Counted from the stretch's first letter, positions 1-7,555 are shown. The stretch: 10,400 nt of DNA from an uncultured Fusicatenibacter sp. (GCA_902493585.1 CABUPZ010000083.1:1-10400), one strand, 5' to 3'. Numbers and translations: made by a program. Notes: a model not told the origin generated them from the sequence alone.

Positions 1-785
1 TTCTTGCGGAATTTTACAAAAACGGCTGCCGTATGTCCGTTCAGTACCGGAACACGGATACACTGGCAGGTGATCTTTGGCTCCTGTGCCTTTACGATCA
101 CGCCGTCTTCGATTTTTCCCCAGAGACGCAGCGGCTCCTGCTCGCTCTTCTCTTCTTCTCCGGAAATAAACGGAATGATGTTTTCCACCATCTCCGGCCA
201 TTCTTTAAACGTCTTGCCAGCTCCGGAGATTGCCTGATAGGTAGTCGCAACCACCTCATATGGCTCGAATTCCTTCCATGCGGTCAGTACCGGCGCATAG
301 CTCTGGATCGAACAGTTCGGTTTTACCGCGATAAAGCCACGGGTGGTTCCCAGACGTTTTTTCTGGAACTCAATGACATCGAAATGCTCCGGGTTGATCT
401 CCGGCACTACCATAGGTACATCCGGGGTCCAGCGATGCGCGCTGTTGTTGGAAACCACCGGGGTCTCTGTCTTTGCGTACGCTTCCTCGATTGCCTTGAT
501 CTCATCTTTGGACATATCAACAGCAGAAAATACAAAGTCTACGGTAGACGCTACATGCTCTACATCGTTGACATTCATAACAACCAGATTTTTTACGGTT
601 TCCGGCATCGGAGTGGTCATTTTCCATCTTCCGCCGACCGCTTCTTCATAAGTCTTTCCCGCGCTTCTCGGGCTTGCCGCTACGGTTACGACCTCAAACC
701 AGGGATGATTTTCCAGAAGGGCGATAAAACGCTGCCCAACCATTCCTGTTGCACCTAAAATACCAACTTTCAGCTTCTGTTCCAT
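1..785 (-). CDS. asd: Aspartate-semialdehyde dehydrogenase, C-terminus beyond window
   Basis: This enzyme reduces L-aspartyl-4-phosphate to aspartate-4-semialdehyde with NADPH in the cytoplasm, the branch point to lysine/diaminopimelate, threonine and methionine. The ATG at 785-783 follows a GAGGAG ribosome binding site, and the reading frame stays open to the window edge, giving 261 residues of a family usually near 360, so about 100 C-terminal residues are missing. The NADP-binding loop GATGMVG is at residues 11-17, SNNSAH at 112-117, the catalytic cysteine in KPNCSIQ at C158, and a conserved histidine in NGHTAAV at H251. The SNNSAHR and PNCSIQ forms point to the archaeal/fungal-type branch rather than the E. 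coli-type enzyme. It lies downstream of argH on the same strand but has its own candidate promoter. The assignment is secure; only the end is unseen. Confidence 0.95.
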   Translation of the reverse strand, partial: MEQKLKVGILGATGMVGQRFIALLENHPWFEVVTVAASPRSAGKTYEEAVGGRWKMTTPMPETVKNLVVMNVNDVEHVASTVDFVFSAVDMSKDEIKAIEEAYAKTETPVVSNNSAHRWTPDVPMVVPEINPEHFDVIEFQKKRLGTTRGFIAVKPNCSIQSYAPVLTAWKEFEPYEVVATTYQAISGAGKTFKEWPEMVENIIPFISGEEEKSEQEPLRLWGKIEDGVIVKAQEPKITCQCIRVPVLNGHTAAVFVKFRK

Positions 786-850
786 GTTTCTCTCTCCTCA
801 TTGCACTGCAGATTTGTTTTTCTATGGCGTACATTTGTGCGTCTCATGTA

Positions 851-879
851 ATACTAAACGATTTTATACAAAATTGCAA
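851..879 (-). promoter_or_regulatory. Candidate sigma-A promoter for asd
   Basis: On the minus strand a -35 box TTGCAA (874-879) and a -10 box TAGTAT (851-856) are separated by exactly 17 nt, each matching the consensus at four of six positions. It lies in the 103-bp gap between argH and asd and would give a 5' untranslated region of roughly 60 nt. No terminator is visible between argH and asd, so read-through from the upstream operon is also possible. Confidence 0.5.
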
Positions 880-888
880 GACTTTTCT

Positions 889-2274
889 TTAAAAATTTTC
901 CTGTTCCAGATATCTGCGGTTTTCTTCCAGAACCCGCTGCATCGCTTCCGCGCCCGGCGCTCCGATGGTATTGCGTTTCTCCACACAGTTTTTCATGCTG
1001 ATCGCCTCATAAATATCCTCCTCGAATACCGGGCTGATTGCCTTGTATTCTTCCAGAGTCATGTCGTCCAGGGCGATGTCCTTTTCCAGACAGTAAAGGA
1101 CCAGACGTCCGACGATCCCGTGAGCGTCACGGAACGGCACACCTTTTCCGACCAGATAATCCGCTGCGTCCGTCGCGTTGGTAAATCCATTCTTCGCACT
1201 GGCTTCCATCCGGTCTTTCCGGAAGCGCATGGTGGAAATCATGCCGGTAAACAGCGCAAGACAGCCCTTGACTGTATCGATGGCATCGAAGGTCAGCTCC
1301 TTGTCTTCCTGCATATCCTTGTTGTAAGCCAGCGGCAGCCCCTTCATGGTGGTCAGAATGGAAACCAGCGCCCCGTAAACACGTCCGGTCTTTCCTCTCA
1401 CCAATTCGGCGATATCCGGATTTTTCTTCTGAGGCATGATACTGCTTCCGGTGCTGTATGCATCGTCGATTTCCACAAACTGATATTCATTGGTGTTCCA
1501 GATAATGATCTCCTCACAGAACCGGCTCAGATGCATCATGATCGTAGACATGGCGCTGAGCAGCTCAATGACATAGTCTCTGTCCGAAACGGAATCCATG
1601 CTGTTTCTGGTAGCTCCCTCAAACTCCAGCAGAGAAGCCGTGTACTCCCGGTCCAGCGGATAAGTGGTGCCTGCCAGCGCGCCGGAACCCAGCGGACAGT
1701 AATTCATTCTCTGATAAATGTCATGCAGGCGTCCTCTGTCACGGCGGAACATCTCAAAATATGCTCCCATATGATGTGCCAGCGTGATCGGCTGTGCTTT
1801 CTGCAGATGGGTGAATCCCGGCATATAGGTATGGAGGTTTTCCTCCATGATCTTCTGAAGCGCCTTCAGAAGATCCAGCACCAGCCGGTCCATCTCCCTG
1901 ACTTCATCCCGCACATAGAGCTTCATATCCAGCGCCACCTGATCGTTCCGGCTTCTTCCGGTGTGCAGCTTTTTGCCGGCGTCCCCAATCCGCTGGATCA
2001 GATTCGCCTCCACAAAACTGTGGATATCCTCATACTCTTCCGTAATCTCCAGGCGATGGTTTTCCACGTCCTCCAGGATGCTTTCCAGCCCTTTCAGGAT
2101 CTGCTCTTTCTCCTCTTCCGTCAGAATCCCCTGCTTGGCAAGCATGCGGACATGTGCCATGCTGCCCTGAATATCCTGCCGGTAAAATTTCTGGTCAAAT
2201 CCGATGGACGCGTTGAAACGATACACTAACTGATCCGTCTCCTTGGTGAAACGTCCGCCCCATAATTGTGCCAT
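889..2274 (-). CDS. argH: Argininosuccinate lyase
   Basis: ArgH splits argininosuccinate into arginine and fumarate, the last step of arginine biosynthesis, as a cytoplasmic homotetramer of the aspartase/fumarase superfamily. The product is 461 residues, close to the 457 of E. coli ArgH. HTGRSRNDQ is at residues 104-112, the FTHLQKAQP segment with the conserved catalytic-site histidine at H156, and the superfamily signature TGSSIMPQKKNP at 275-286 carries the mobile-loop serines S277/S278. The start at 2274 was chosen because the family begins MAQLWGGRF and an AGAGAGGA ribosome binding site precedes it; the open frame runs further upstream but overlaps queH in another frame and has no family similarity there. 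The gene begins 4 nt after the queH stop, so the two are probably co-transcribed and translationally coupled. No argG is in the window, which is a little unusual. Confidence 0.97.
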   Translation of the reverse strand: MAQLWGGRFTKETDQLVYRFNASIGFDQKFYRQDIQGSMAHVRMLAKQGILTEEEKEQILKGLESILEDVENHRLEITEEYEDIHSFVEANLIQRIGDAGKKLHTGRSRNDQVALDMKLYVRDEVREMDRLVLDLLKALQKIMEENLHTYMPGFTHLQKAQPITLAHHMGAYFEMFRRDRGRLHDIYQRMNYCPLGSGALAGTTYPLDREYTASLLEFEGATRNSMDSVSDRDYVIELLSAMSTIMMHLSRFCEEIIIWNTNEYQFVEIDDAYSTGSSIMPQKKNPDIAELVRGKTGRVYGALVSILTTMKGLPLAYNKDMQEDKELTFDAIDTVKGCLALFTGMISTMRFRKDRMEASAKNGFTNATDAADYLVGKGVPFRDAHGIVGRLVLYCLEKDIALDDMTLEEYKAISPVFEEDIYEAISMKNCVEKRNTIGAPGAEAMQRVLEENRRYLEQENF

Positions 2275-2278
2275 ATAC

Positions 2279-2950
2279 TTATCCTCTCTTTCCTCTGTTG
2301 TCGTCTTTCCCATCCTGCAAAATGGTTCTTTTTTTCTGCTCCCTCTCCCGCTTGGAGAACACACAGCCGCAGTAATCCTGACGGTACAGGCCATACTCGC
2401 CGGACAGTTCCACGGAACGCCGGTAGCCGTTCCTCTTTTTAAAATCCGAAGGGAGATAGCGGATGCCATATTCCCTGGCGATCCTTTCGCCGATCTCATT
2501 GAGCTTTTCCGCATTCTTCATCGGGCTGATGGAAAGGGTCGTCGTAAAATAGTCCGCTTTCCTCTGCATTGCCGCTTCCGCAGCCTCCCGCAGACGGAGT
2601 TCATAACACCCAAAGCATCTCTCCTGTCCTTCCGGCAGATTCTCCATCCCGCGCGCCATCTGGTAAAAGCGTTCGGTGTCGTAAGCGCCCTCCAGAAATG
2701 ACACCGGATGGAGCACTTCCATCTTCCGGATCAGTTCCTTCTGCTCCAGCACTCTCTTGTCATACTCCTCGGGAGGATAGATATTGGGATTATAATAGAA
2801 AACGGTGATCTGAAAATATTTGGAAAGATATTCCAGCACGTAGCTGCTGCACGGCGCACAGCAGCTGTGCAGCAAAAGCGTCGGAACCTTTCCGTTCAGG
2901 CTTTCGATCACGCCATCCAACTCTTTCTGATAATTTCTCTTATTCGCCAT
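2279..2950 (-). CDS. queH: Epoxyqueuosine reductase QueH (DUF208 family)
   Basis: QueH carries out the final step of queuosine synthesis, reducing epoxyqueuosine to queuosine at tRNA position 34; it replaces the unrelated cobalamin-dependent QueG in many bacteria. The 223-residue product has the family's cysteine pattern for iron-sulfur binding: HSCCAPC at residues 28-34 (C30, C31, C34), RCFGC at 111-115 and YCGC at 193-196. Other family segments are YYNPNIYP (52-59), TTTLSISPMKN (136-146) and the RYLPSDFKKRNGY region (164-176). I chose the ATG at 2950 because GGAGG sits 9 nt upstream; a GTG two codons earlier (2956) is too close to that site. The charged C-terminal tail after about residue 200 is not a recognisable domain. 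It is the first gene of the queH-argH unit, behind a good promoter. Other queuosine genes are not in view. Confidence 0.93.
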   Translation of the reverse strand: MANKRNYQKELDGVIESLNGKVPTLLLHSCCAPCSSYVLEYLSKYFQITVFYYNPNIYPPEEYDKRVLEQKELIRKMEVLHPVSFLEGAYDTERFYQMARGMENLPEGQERCFGCYELRLREAAEAAMQRKADYFTTTLSISPMKNAEKLNEIGERIAREYGIRYLPSDFKKRNGYRRSVELSGEYGLYRQDYCGCVFSKREREQKKRTILQDGKDDNRGKRG

Positions 2951-2984
2951 CTTCACTCACCTCCGGAATTTTGACAGTATCTTT

Positions 2985-3014
2985 ATTTTACCTCGTGCAC
3001 CCGCCCAAAGTCAA
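2985..3014 (-). promoter_or_regulatory. Promoter for queH-argH
   Basis: On the minus strand TTGACT (3009-3014) and TAAAAT (2985-2990) are 18 nt apart and each matches the sigma-A consensus at five of six positions. Transcription would start near 2978, giving a leader of about 28 nt that contains the GGAGG ribosome binding site and no room for a riboswitch. Confidence 0.65.
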
Positions 3015-3055
3015 ACATGTTTTTTATCATCTGTAACGGGAGTTTTTTTCTCACA

Positions 3056-3061
3056 TATAAT
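3056..3061 (+). promoter_or_regulatory. Possible -10 box for the ABC transporter operon
   Basis: A perfect TATAAT lies 90 nt before the ATPase start codon on the plus strand. No convincing -35 box exists at 16-18 nt upstream (the sequence there is GTAACG or TGTAAC), so the promoter is either weak, activator-dependent or elsewhere. If used, transcription starts near 3069 and yields a leader of about 80 nt. Confidence 0.4.
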
Positions 3062-3090
3062 ATTCCATAAGGAACTGCCGTTTCTTTCAC

Positions 3091-3145
3091 CCTTTCCTGC
3101 TATCTGCAAAACAGGAAATGCAGGACCAAAACGATCCGAAAGGAG
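3091..3145 (+). promoter_or_regulatory. Leader with alternative pairings that could cover the ribosome binding site
   Basis: TTTCCTG (3093-3099) can pair perfectly with CAGGAAA (3112-3118) across a 12-nt loop. CCTTTC (3091-3096) can instead pair with GAAAGG (3138-3143), which is the ribosome binding site of the ATPase gene. The two helices share bases 3093-3096 and exclude each other. Two further options, CCTGC (3096-3100) with GCAGG (3120-3124) and CTGCA (3104-3108) with TGCAG (3119-3123), compete with the first. I do not recognise a known riboswitch: the TPP signature CTGAGA is absent and it does not match my recollection of preQ1 classes. Regulation is inferred from base pairing only. Confidence 0.35.
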
Positions 3146-3151
3146 ACACCT

Positions 3152-3922
3152 ATGCAGAGTTTACTGGAATTGAAAAATATTTCTCTGTCTTATCATACAT
3201 TGGAAGGTGAAACCCCCGCTTTGTCCGATATCAGCTTTTCCATTGAAGAAGGCGAGTTTGTCGCCCTGGTCGGCCCAAGCGGATGCGGAAAAAGTACGAT
3301 CCTGAACCTGATCTCCGGGCTGCTTCAGCCGGAACAGGGAGAGATTCTGCTGAAAGGAGAGCCCCTCTCCCATTCTCTGGTAAATATCGGATATATGCTC
3401 CAGCGGGACCATCTGTTTGAATGGCGAACCGTTTACAGCAACATTCTGCTGGGCCTTGAGATCCAGCATGCCGTGACCAGAGAAAAGAAAGAAAAAGCCG
3501 AGGAAATGATGCGCACCTACGGACTGGATGATTTCCGGGATGCACGTCCCTCCCAGCTGTCCGGAGGAATGCGCCAGAGAGCCGCTCTGATCCGCACCCT
3601 TGTCATGGAGCCTGCCCTCGTCCTGCTGGACGAACCGTTCTCCGCCCTGGATTACCAGACCCGGCTTCTGGTCAGCGATGATATCGGAAAGATCATCCGC
3701 CGGGAAGGAAAGACCGCGCTGCTGGTCACCCACGATATCTCGGAGGCAATCAGCATGGCAGACCGCGTGCTCGTCCTCACCAAACGGCCCGCCCATATCC
3801 AGGCGGAGATCCCTCTGAGTTTCCAGATGGAACATCGGTCGCCGATGGCATGCCGCAGCGCGCCGGAATTCAAAAATTATTTCAATCAAATCTGGAAGGA
3901 GCTGAATAAGAATGAAAACTGA
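3152..3922 (+). CDS. ABC importer ATPase, NitT/TauT (SsuB-like) family
   Basis: This is the cytoplasmic ATP-hydrolysing subunit of an importer of the nitrate/sulfonate/taurine type, which also includes pyrimidine-precursor (ThiZ-like) and other small-molecule systems. The 256-residue length is typical. Walker A GPSGCGKST is at residues 41-49, the Q-loop glutamine at Q84 in YMLQRDHLFEW, the ABC signature LSGGMRQR at 136-143, Walker B LVLLDEP at 156-162, the D-loop SALD next, and the H-switch histidine at H194 (VTHD). All catalytic positions are intact. The ATG follows AAAGGAG at good spacing. It overlaps the permease gene by 11 nt, showing translational coupling. It is divergent from queH. Substrate cannot be told: no binding protein or metabolic partner gene is adjacent. 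Confidence 0.92.
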   Translation: MQSLLELKNISLSYHTLEGETPALSDISFSIEEGEFVALVGPSGCGKSTILNLISGLLQPEQGEILLKGEPLSHSLVNIGYMLQRDHLFEWRTVYSNILLGLEIQHAVTREKKEKAEEMMRTYGLDDFRDARPSQLSGGMRQRAALIRTLVMEPALVLLDEPFSALDYQTRLLVSDDIGKIIRREGKTALLVTHDISEAISMADRVLVLTKRPAHIQAEIPLSFQMEHRSPMACRSAPEFKNYFNQIWKELNKNEN

Positions 3923-4715
3923 CCAACCGCTGACTGCACAGGAACGCTTTCTCAAAAAACAGCGGCAAAGAAAAATACAGATTCATGTCGCCCAGATTTT
4001 TCTGCTTGCCGCCTTTCTGATCCTCTGGGAGGCGGCTGCCGCCTTTGGATGGATCGATTCCTTCATCTTTTCCAGTCCTTCCCGCGTAGTGGAAACTTTC
4101 TGGACCATGTGCCGCGACCAGGGACTTTTCGGACATATCGGGATCACCCTCGCCGAGACACTCATCAGCTTTTTCCTTGTGATCCTGCTTGGAATCGGAA
4201 TCGCCGTGATCCTGTGGCTCTGCCCCCGTTTCTCCGCCATCATGGAGCCATATCTCGTCGTGCTGAACAGCCTGCCGAAATCTGCAATGGCACCGCTTCT
4301 GATCGTCTGGCTGGGCGCCAATATGCGAACCATTGTCGTTGCCGGAATGTCCGTGGCGATCTTCGGTTCCATCATCAACCTGTACAGCGGTTTCAAGGAA
4401 GTGGATCCCGACGCCATCAAGCTGATTTATACTCTTGGAGGGACGAAAAAGGATACCCTGTTCAAGGTGATCCTTCCGTCTTCGGTGCCTTATCTGCTCA
4501 GCACCTTTAAAGTCAACATCGGGCTGTGTCTGGTAGGCGTCGTGATCGGTGAATTTATCGGCGCCAGAAGCGGGCTTGGTTACCTGATCATTTACGGCAG
4601 CCAGGTGTTCCAGCTGAATATGGTCATTATGTGCATCATCGTACTCTGCATCATCGCCACACTGCTCTATGCCGCTGTGAATCTTCTGGAAAAGCAATAC
4701 CTGAAAAGGCATTAA
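3912..4715 (+). CDS. ABC importer permease, NitT/TauT (SsuC-like) family
   Basis: This inner-membrane subunit forms the translocation channel of the importer whose ATPase is encoded just upstream. The 267 residues contain about six hydrophobic segments, the clearest near residues 25-45, 79-103, 138-156, 200-218 and 235-258. The cytoplasmic coupling loop of the EAA type appears as TLGGTKKDTLFKVILPSSVP (174-193), with the conserved glycine and the ILP triplet, although the initial EAA is degenerate (LIYTLGG). This LGG...ILP form is usual in the SsuC/TauC branch. The start ATG at 3912 lies inside the last codons of the ATPase gene, with AAGGAG 10 nt before it. The operon ends shortly afterwards at a strong hairpin, so no substrate-binding protein is made from this transcript. 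Family assignment is firm; substrate is unknown. Confidence 0.92.
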   Translation: MKTDQPLTAQERFLKKQRQRKIQIHVAQIFLLAAFLILWEAAAAFGWIDSFIFSSPSRVVETFWTMCRDQGLFGHIGITLAETLISFFLVILLGIGIAVILWLCPRFSAIMEPYLVVLNSLPKSAMAPLLIVWLGANMRTIVVAGMSVAIFGSIINLYSGFKEVDPDAIKLIYTLGGTKKDTLFKVILPSSVPYLLSTFKVNIGLCLVGVVIGEFIGARSGLGYLIIYGSQVFQLNMVIMCIIVLCIIATLLYAAVNLLEKQYLKRH

Positions 4716-4739
4716 TCATTCAGCCACCGACGACTATGA

Positions 4740-4780
4740 AAAATGCTGCAGATCCTGTCTTTATGGTTCTGCAGCATTTT
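4740..4780. terminator. Bidirectional intrinsic terminator
   Basis: A perfect 13-bp inverted repeat, AAAATGCTGCAGA (4740-4752) and TCTGCAGCATTTT (4768-4780), encloses a 15-nt loop that can add a CC/GG pair. Reading rightwards the stem ends in TTTT after the ABC permease gene; reading leftwards it ends in TTTTT after the membrane-anchored protein gene. The hairpin lies between the stop codons of two convergent units (4715 and 4805), the expected place for a shared terminator. Confidence 0.85.
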
Positions 4781-4804
4781 CAAATGTTGCTTACGTAATT
4801 TTTA

Positions 4805-6121
4805 TCAACCTCCAAGAGGCGCCAGAGCAATCCAGTTGTCAGAAGAACTCTGCACCACCCAGAATTCCCCGTTCAGAAACAGTCCCTCCACAGGATAGCA
4901 TCCTTCCGGCAGCGCAAAAGCACCTTCCTGGAACTGTCCGGAAGCCATATCGTAGACCGCCACCTGCTCCTCCCCCTCCAGGTAAGCTTTCTGCCCGTCG
5001 CTGCCCAGGAATCCCAGATAGGTTCCGCTTTCAGCGACTTTTTTCTGCTCACCGGTCTGCCAATTGTAAAACAGATAGCCGGAAGCCGCCGTATCGGCTC
5101 CTTCGCTGACAGAAGCGAAAAAGATCGTATTCTCCCCTGCCATGGAAAAGGACAGCGCATTCAGATCTTCCGCAAGCACCTGTACCTCCTGGCCGTTCCG
5201 GCTGCAGGATTTCAGATCCGCAGGGATATATCCTGCTTCACTGCCATAATCCAGGTAATAAATCCTTCCCTCTGACACAAGGTAGGAATTGACGTACTCG
5301 CCAATCGTGACTGGATTGCTTCCATCCGCGCCGCATACTTTCAGAGCCACAGGAGATACGTCAAAGCGCAGCCCCATCGTGATCACCTTATCCGACAATA
5401 CGGTTACCTCGTCCACATTCTGGGCAATGTCCATCACCGTTCCATCGCTGATTCGATATGCTCTCAGTGTATTTTCAAAATCATCTGCCCCGGAAACAAT
5501 ATAGTAGAGGTACTCTTGGTTGGCGCCGGCGAACACACTGCTGTTTTCCAGCGCGACCATTTCTTTTTTCTCTCCGGTTTCAAGATCCAGCTGCCAGATA
5601 CTCCTGCTTCCCGTATCCGAAACGGACGCATAGTATACCATATATCCGTTGGTATAGACAGAATCGCCTCCCAGGCTCAGCTGTCCCAGGTCCGTATAAT
5701 TCTTTACGATCTGATTGGAAGAATCTCTCACTTCAATGGCGTCCATCTGACAGACAAGGATCTGCTCTCCGATCACCTGCGCCCAGCTGACTTCCCGGTA
5801 ATCCCCGGCAAGTTTCTCCTCCGGCGACAAAGTCGGCTCCGGTATCGGCGTTTCCGACGCCTGTTCCTCCTGATTTTCCACCGTGGAAGAATCTTCTGTA
5901 TCCTCCGCGGACACACTCTCCGCCGTTTCTGATGTACTGCCTGACGCAAGGTCCTCTTCCGTCCCGGCAGCAGCGTTTTCCCCGGACGTCCCCTCCGTAT
6001 TCTGTGCGTCTGAATGGTCCTGCTGTGCTCTGAGATACCAGACGCCTCCCGCCAGGACTGCCAGTACGCAGACAACCGCGATCAGTTCCTTCCCGAGTTT
6101 CTTCTTTTTATTTTTAGACAT
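4805..6121 (-). CDS. Membrane-anchored extracytoplasmic protein, probable beta-propeller (DUF5050-like)
   Basis: The 438-residue protein begins with a lysine-rich stretch (KNKKKK) and one hydrophobic segment at about residues 13-30, with no lipobox cysteine, so it is probably anchored by an uncleaved N-terminal helix with the rest outside. Residues about 31-105 form an acidic Ser/Thr/Glu-rich low-complexity linker. The remainder, about 106-438, contains repeated short strand-like blocks with patterns such as YTNGYMVYY, QEYLYYIVSG, EGRIYYLDYG, ENTIFFASV and SGYLFYNW. This resembles the beta-propeller ectodomains labelled DUF5050 in Clostridia, which bind unknown ligands. The family name is from pattern memory and not a search. 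The start ATG at 6121 has an AGGA-type ribosome binding site. It follows citrate synthase by 12 nt and is probably in the same transcript, and it ends at the bidirectional terminator. Function unknown. Confidence 0.8.
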   Translation of the reverse strand: MSKNKKKKLGKELIAVVCVLAVLAGGVWYLRAQQDHSDAQNTEGTSGENAAAGTEEDLASGSTSETAESVSAEDTEDSSTVENQEEQASETPIPEPTLSPEEKLAGDYREVSWAQVIGEQILVCQMDAIEVRDSSNQIVKNYTDLGQLSLGGDSVYTNGYMVYYASVSDTGSRSIWQLDLETGEKKEMVALENSSVFAGANQEYLYYIVSGADDFENTLRAYRISDGTVMDIAQNVDEVTVLSDKVITMGLRFDVSPVALKVCGADGSNPVTIGEYVNSYLVSEGRIYYLDYGSEAGYIPADLKSCSRNGQEVQVLAEDLNALSFSMAGENTIFFASVSEGADTAASGYLFYNWQTGEQKKVAESGTYLGFLGSDGQKAYLEGEEQVAVYDMASGQFQEGAFALPEGCYPVEGLFLNGEFWVVQSSSDNWIALAPLGG

Positions 6122-6133
6122 TTCCGATCCTTG

Positions 6134-7501
6134 TTACCCCTCTCTCTCTTCCACATCCCGGTATTCTTTATGATGTCCTACATATTTATATGCGGGACGG
6201 ATGATTTTGCCGTCGTTTGCAAGTTCTTCGATTCGGTGCGCAGACCATCCGGCAATACGGGAAATTGCGAAAATCGGTGTGTACAGCTCCTTGGGCAGTC
6301 CCAGCATGGTATAGACAAAACCGCTGTAGAAATCCACGTTTGCGCAGACCGGTTTCAGCAGCCGGCGCTTCCCTGCGATACATTCTCCTGCAATCCGCTC
6401 CACCCGCTCGTACAGGGCAAATTCTTTTTCTTCATGTTTTTCTTCTGAAAGCCTCTTGGCATACCGTTTCAGAATCACACACCTTGGATCCGACAATGTA
6501 TAGACCGCATGGCCCATTCCATAGATCAAGCCGCTGTTGTCAAAGGCATCCTTGTCCAGGATTCTTTTCAGGTAAGTGCGCAGTGCGTCCTCGTCCTCCC
6601 AATCCGGCACATGCTCCTTGATATTTTCAAACATTTCAATAACTTTCAGGTTTGCCCCACCGTGTCTCGGTCCTTTCAGGGAACTGAGGGACGCTGCAAT
6701 GGCGGAATAGGTATCTGTACCGGAAGAAGAAACCACATGGTTGGTAAACGTAGAGTTGTTTCCGCCGCCGTGATCCGCATGGAGGATCAGCGCCACATCC
6801 AGCACCTTCGCTTCCAATTCTGTGTAAACTCCATCCGGATGAAGCATCTGCAGAATGTTCTCCGCCATGGACAGCTCCGGCTTCGGATTCCGGATAAACA
6901 GGTTCTGATTTTCATGATAATGACGGTAAGCGTGATACCCATACACCGCGATCAGCGGAAGTTTTGCGATCAGACTCAGAGACTGACGAAGTACATTGGA
7001 AATGGAAATATCATCAGGATTCTCATCGTAGGAATACAGGGTCAGCACACATCTCTGCAGGGTATTCATCATGTTTCTGCTGGTGGCTTTCATCACCACG
7101 TCGCGCACAAACGTATCCGGCAGGTCCCGATAGTAGCTGAGGATTTCCTTAAAGTCATCCAGCTGTGCCTGCGTCGGAAGGTCACCGAACAACAGCAGAT
7201 AAATCGTTTCCTCAAATCCAAATCTTCTGGAATCGATACCCTGGATCAGTTCTCCCACATTATAGCCCTGATAATACAGGCTTCCGTCCACCGGATATTT
7301 CTCCCCGTTTTCATCCACATCAAATGCCAGCACATCGGAAATCTCTGTCAGACCGGTCAGAACACCCTGCCCGCTGGAATCCCTCAGTCCTCGCTTTACA
7401 TCGTATTCTGTGTATAAGGATACATCAATTTTCCCTGATCTTCTGCTGTATTCTGTCAGTTCATTGATTTTCTCCTCCAGATTTTCACTGTTAACACCCA
7501 T
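6134..7501 (-). CDS. gltA: Citrate synthase
   Basis: Citrate synthase condenses oxaloacetate and acetyl-CoA into citrate. In anaerobes with an incomplete TCA cycle it mainly feeds 2-oxoglutarate and glutamate synthesis. The 455-residue product has the conserved histidine region HADHGGGNNSTF (241-252), GPRHGGAN (277-284), GMGHAVYTLSDPR (328-340), NVDFYSG (388-394) and RIAGWSAHRIEE (415-426). By alignment to the pig enzyme the catalytic triad is H280, H331 and D390, all present. It carries a longer N-terminal region (about 40 residues before the core) than many bacterial enzymes, as is common in clostridial homologues. The start at 7501 has AAAGGGG about 11 nt upstream. A near-consensus promoter precedes it. 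No aconitase or isocitrate dehydrogenase gene follows; the downstream partner is the membrane-anchored protein gene. A 2-methylcitrate synthase role cannot be excluded from sequence alone but no prp genes are near. Confidence 0.94.
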   Translation of the reverse strand: MGVNSENLEEKINELTEYSRRSGKIDVSLYTEYDVKRGLRDSSGQGVLTGLTEISDVLAFDVDENGEKYPVDGSLYYQGYNVGELIQGIDSRRFGFEETIYLLLFGDLPTQAQLDDFKEILSYYRDLPDTFVRDVVMKATSRNMMNTLQRCVLTLYSYDENPDDISISNVLRQSLSLIAKLPLIAVYGYHAYRHYHENQNLFIRNPKPELSMAENILQMLHPDGVYTELEAKVLDVALILHADHGGGNNSTFTNHVVSSSGTDTYSAIAASLSSLKGPRHGGANLKVIEMFENIKEHVPDWEDEDALRTYLKRILDKDAFDNSGLIYGMGHAVYTLSDPRCVILKRYAKRLSEEKHEEKEFALYERVERIAGECIAGKRRLLKPVCANVDFYSGFVYTMLGLPKELYTPIFAISRIAGWSAHRIEELANDGKIIRPAYKYVGHHKEYRDVEEREG

Positions 7502-7555
7502 CGCCGTCTCTGCCCCTTTCTCTCATTGTTCTTCTTTTTCTATCTTTAGTTTTAA

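Noticed and set aside
784..2229. Long plus-strand open frame of 481 codons opposite argH
   Set aside because: It is the antisense shadow of argH; its composition is typical of a reverse frame and no family is recognisable.
2275..2514. 80-codon upstream extension of argH
   Set aside because: It overlaps the 3' end of queH in another frame, whereas ArgH proteins start at MAQLWGGRF and a ribosome binding site is located there.
3061..3151. TPP or preQ1 riboswitch before the transporter
   Set aside because: The CTGAGA signature of the TPP element is missing and the sequence does not fit the preQ1 consensus patterns I can recall.
3161..4712. Minus-strand open frames opposite the ABC transporter genes
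   Set aside because: They are shadows of two genes with intact motifs and known families.
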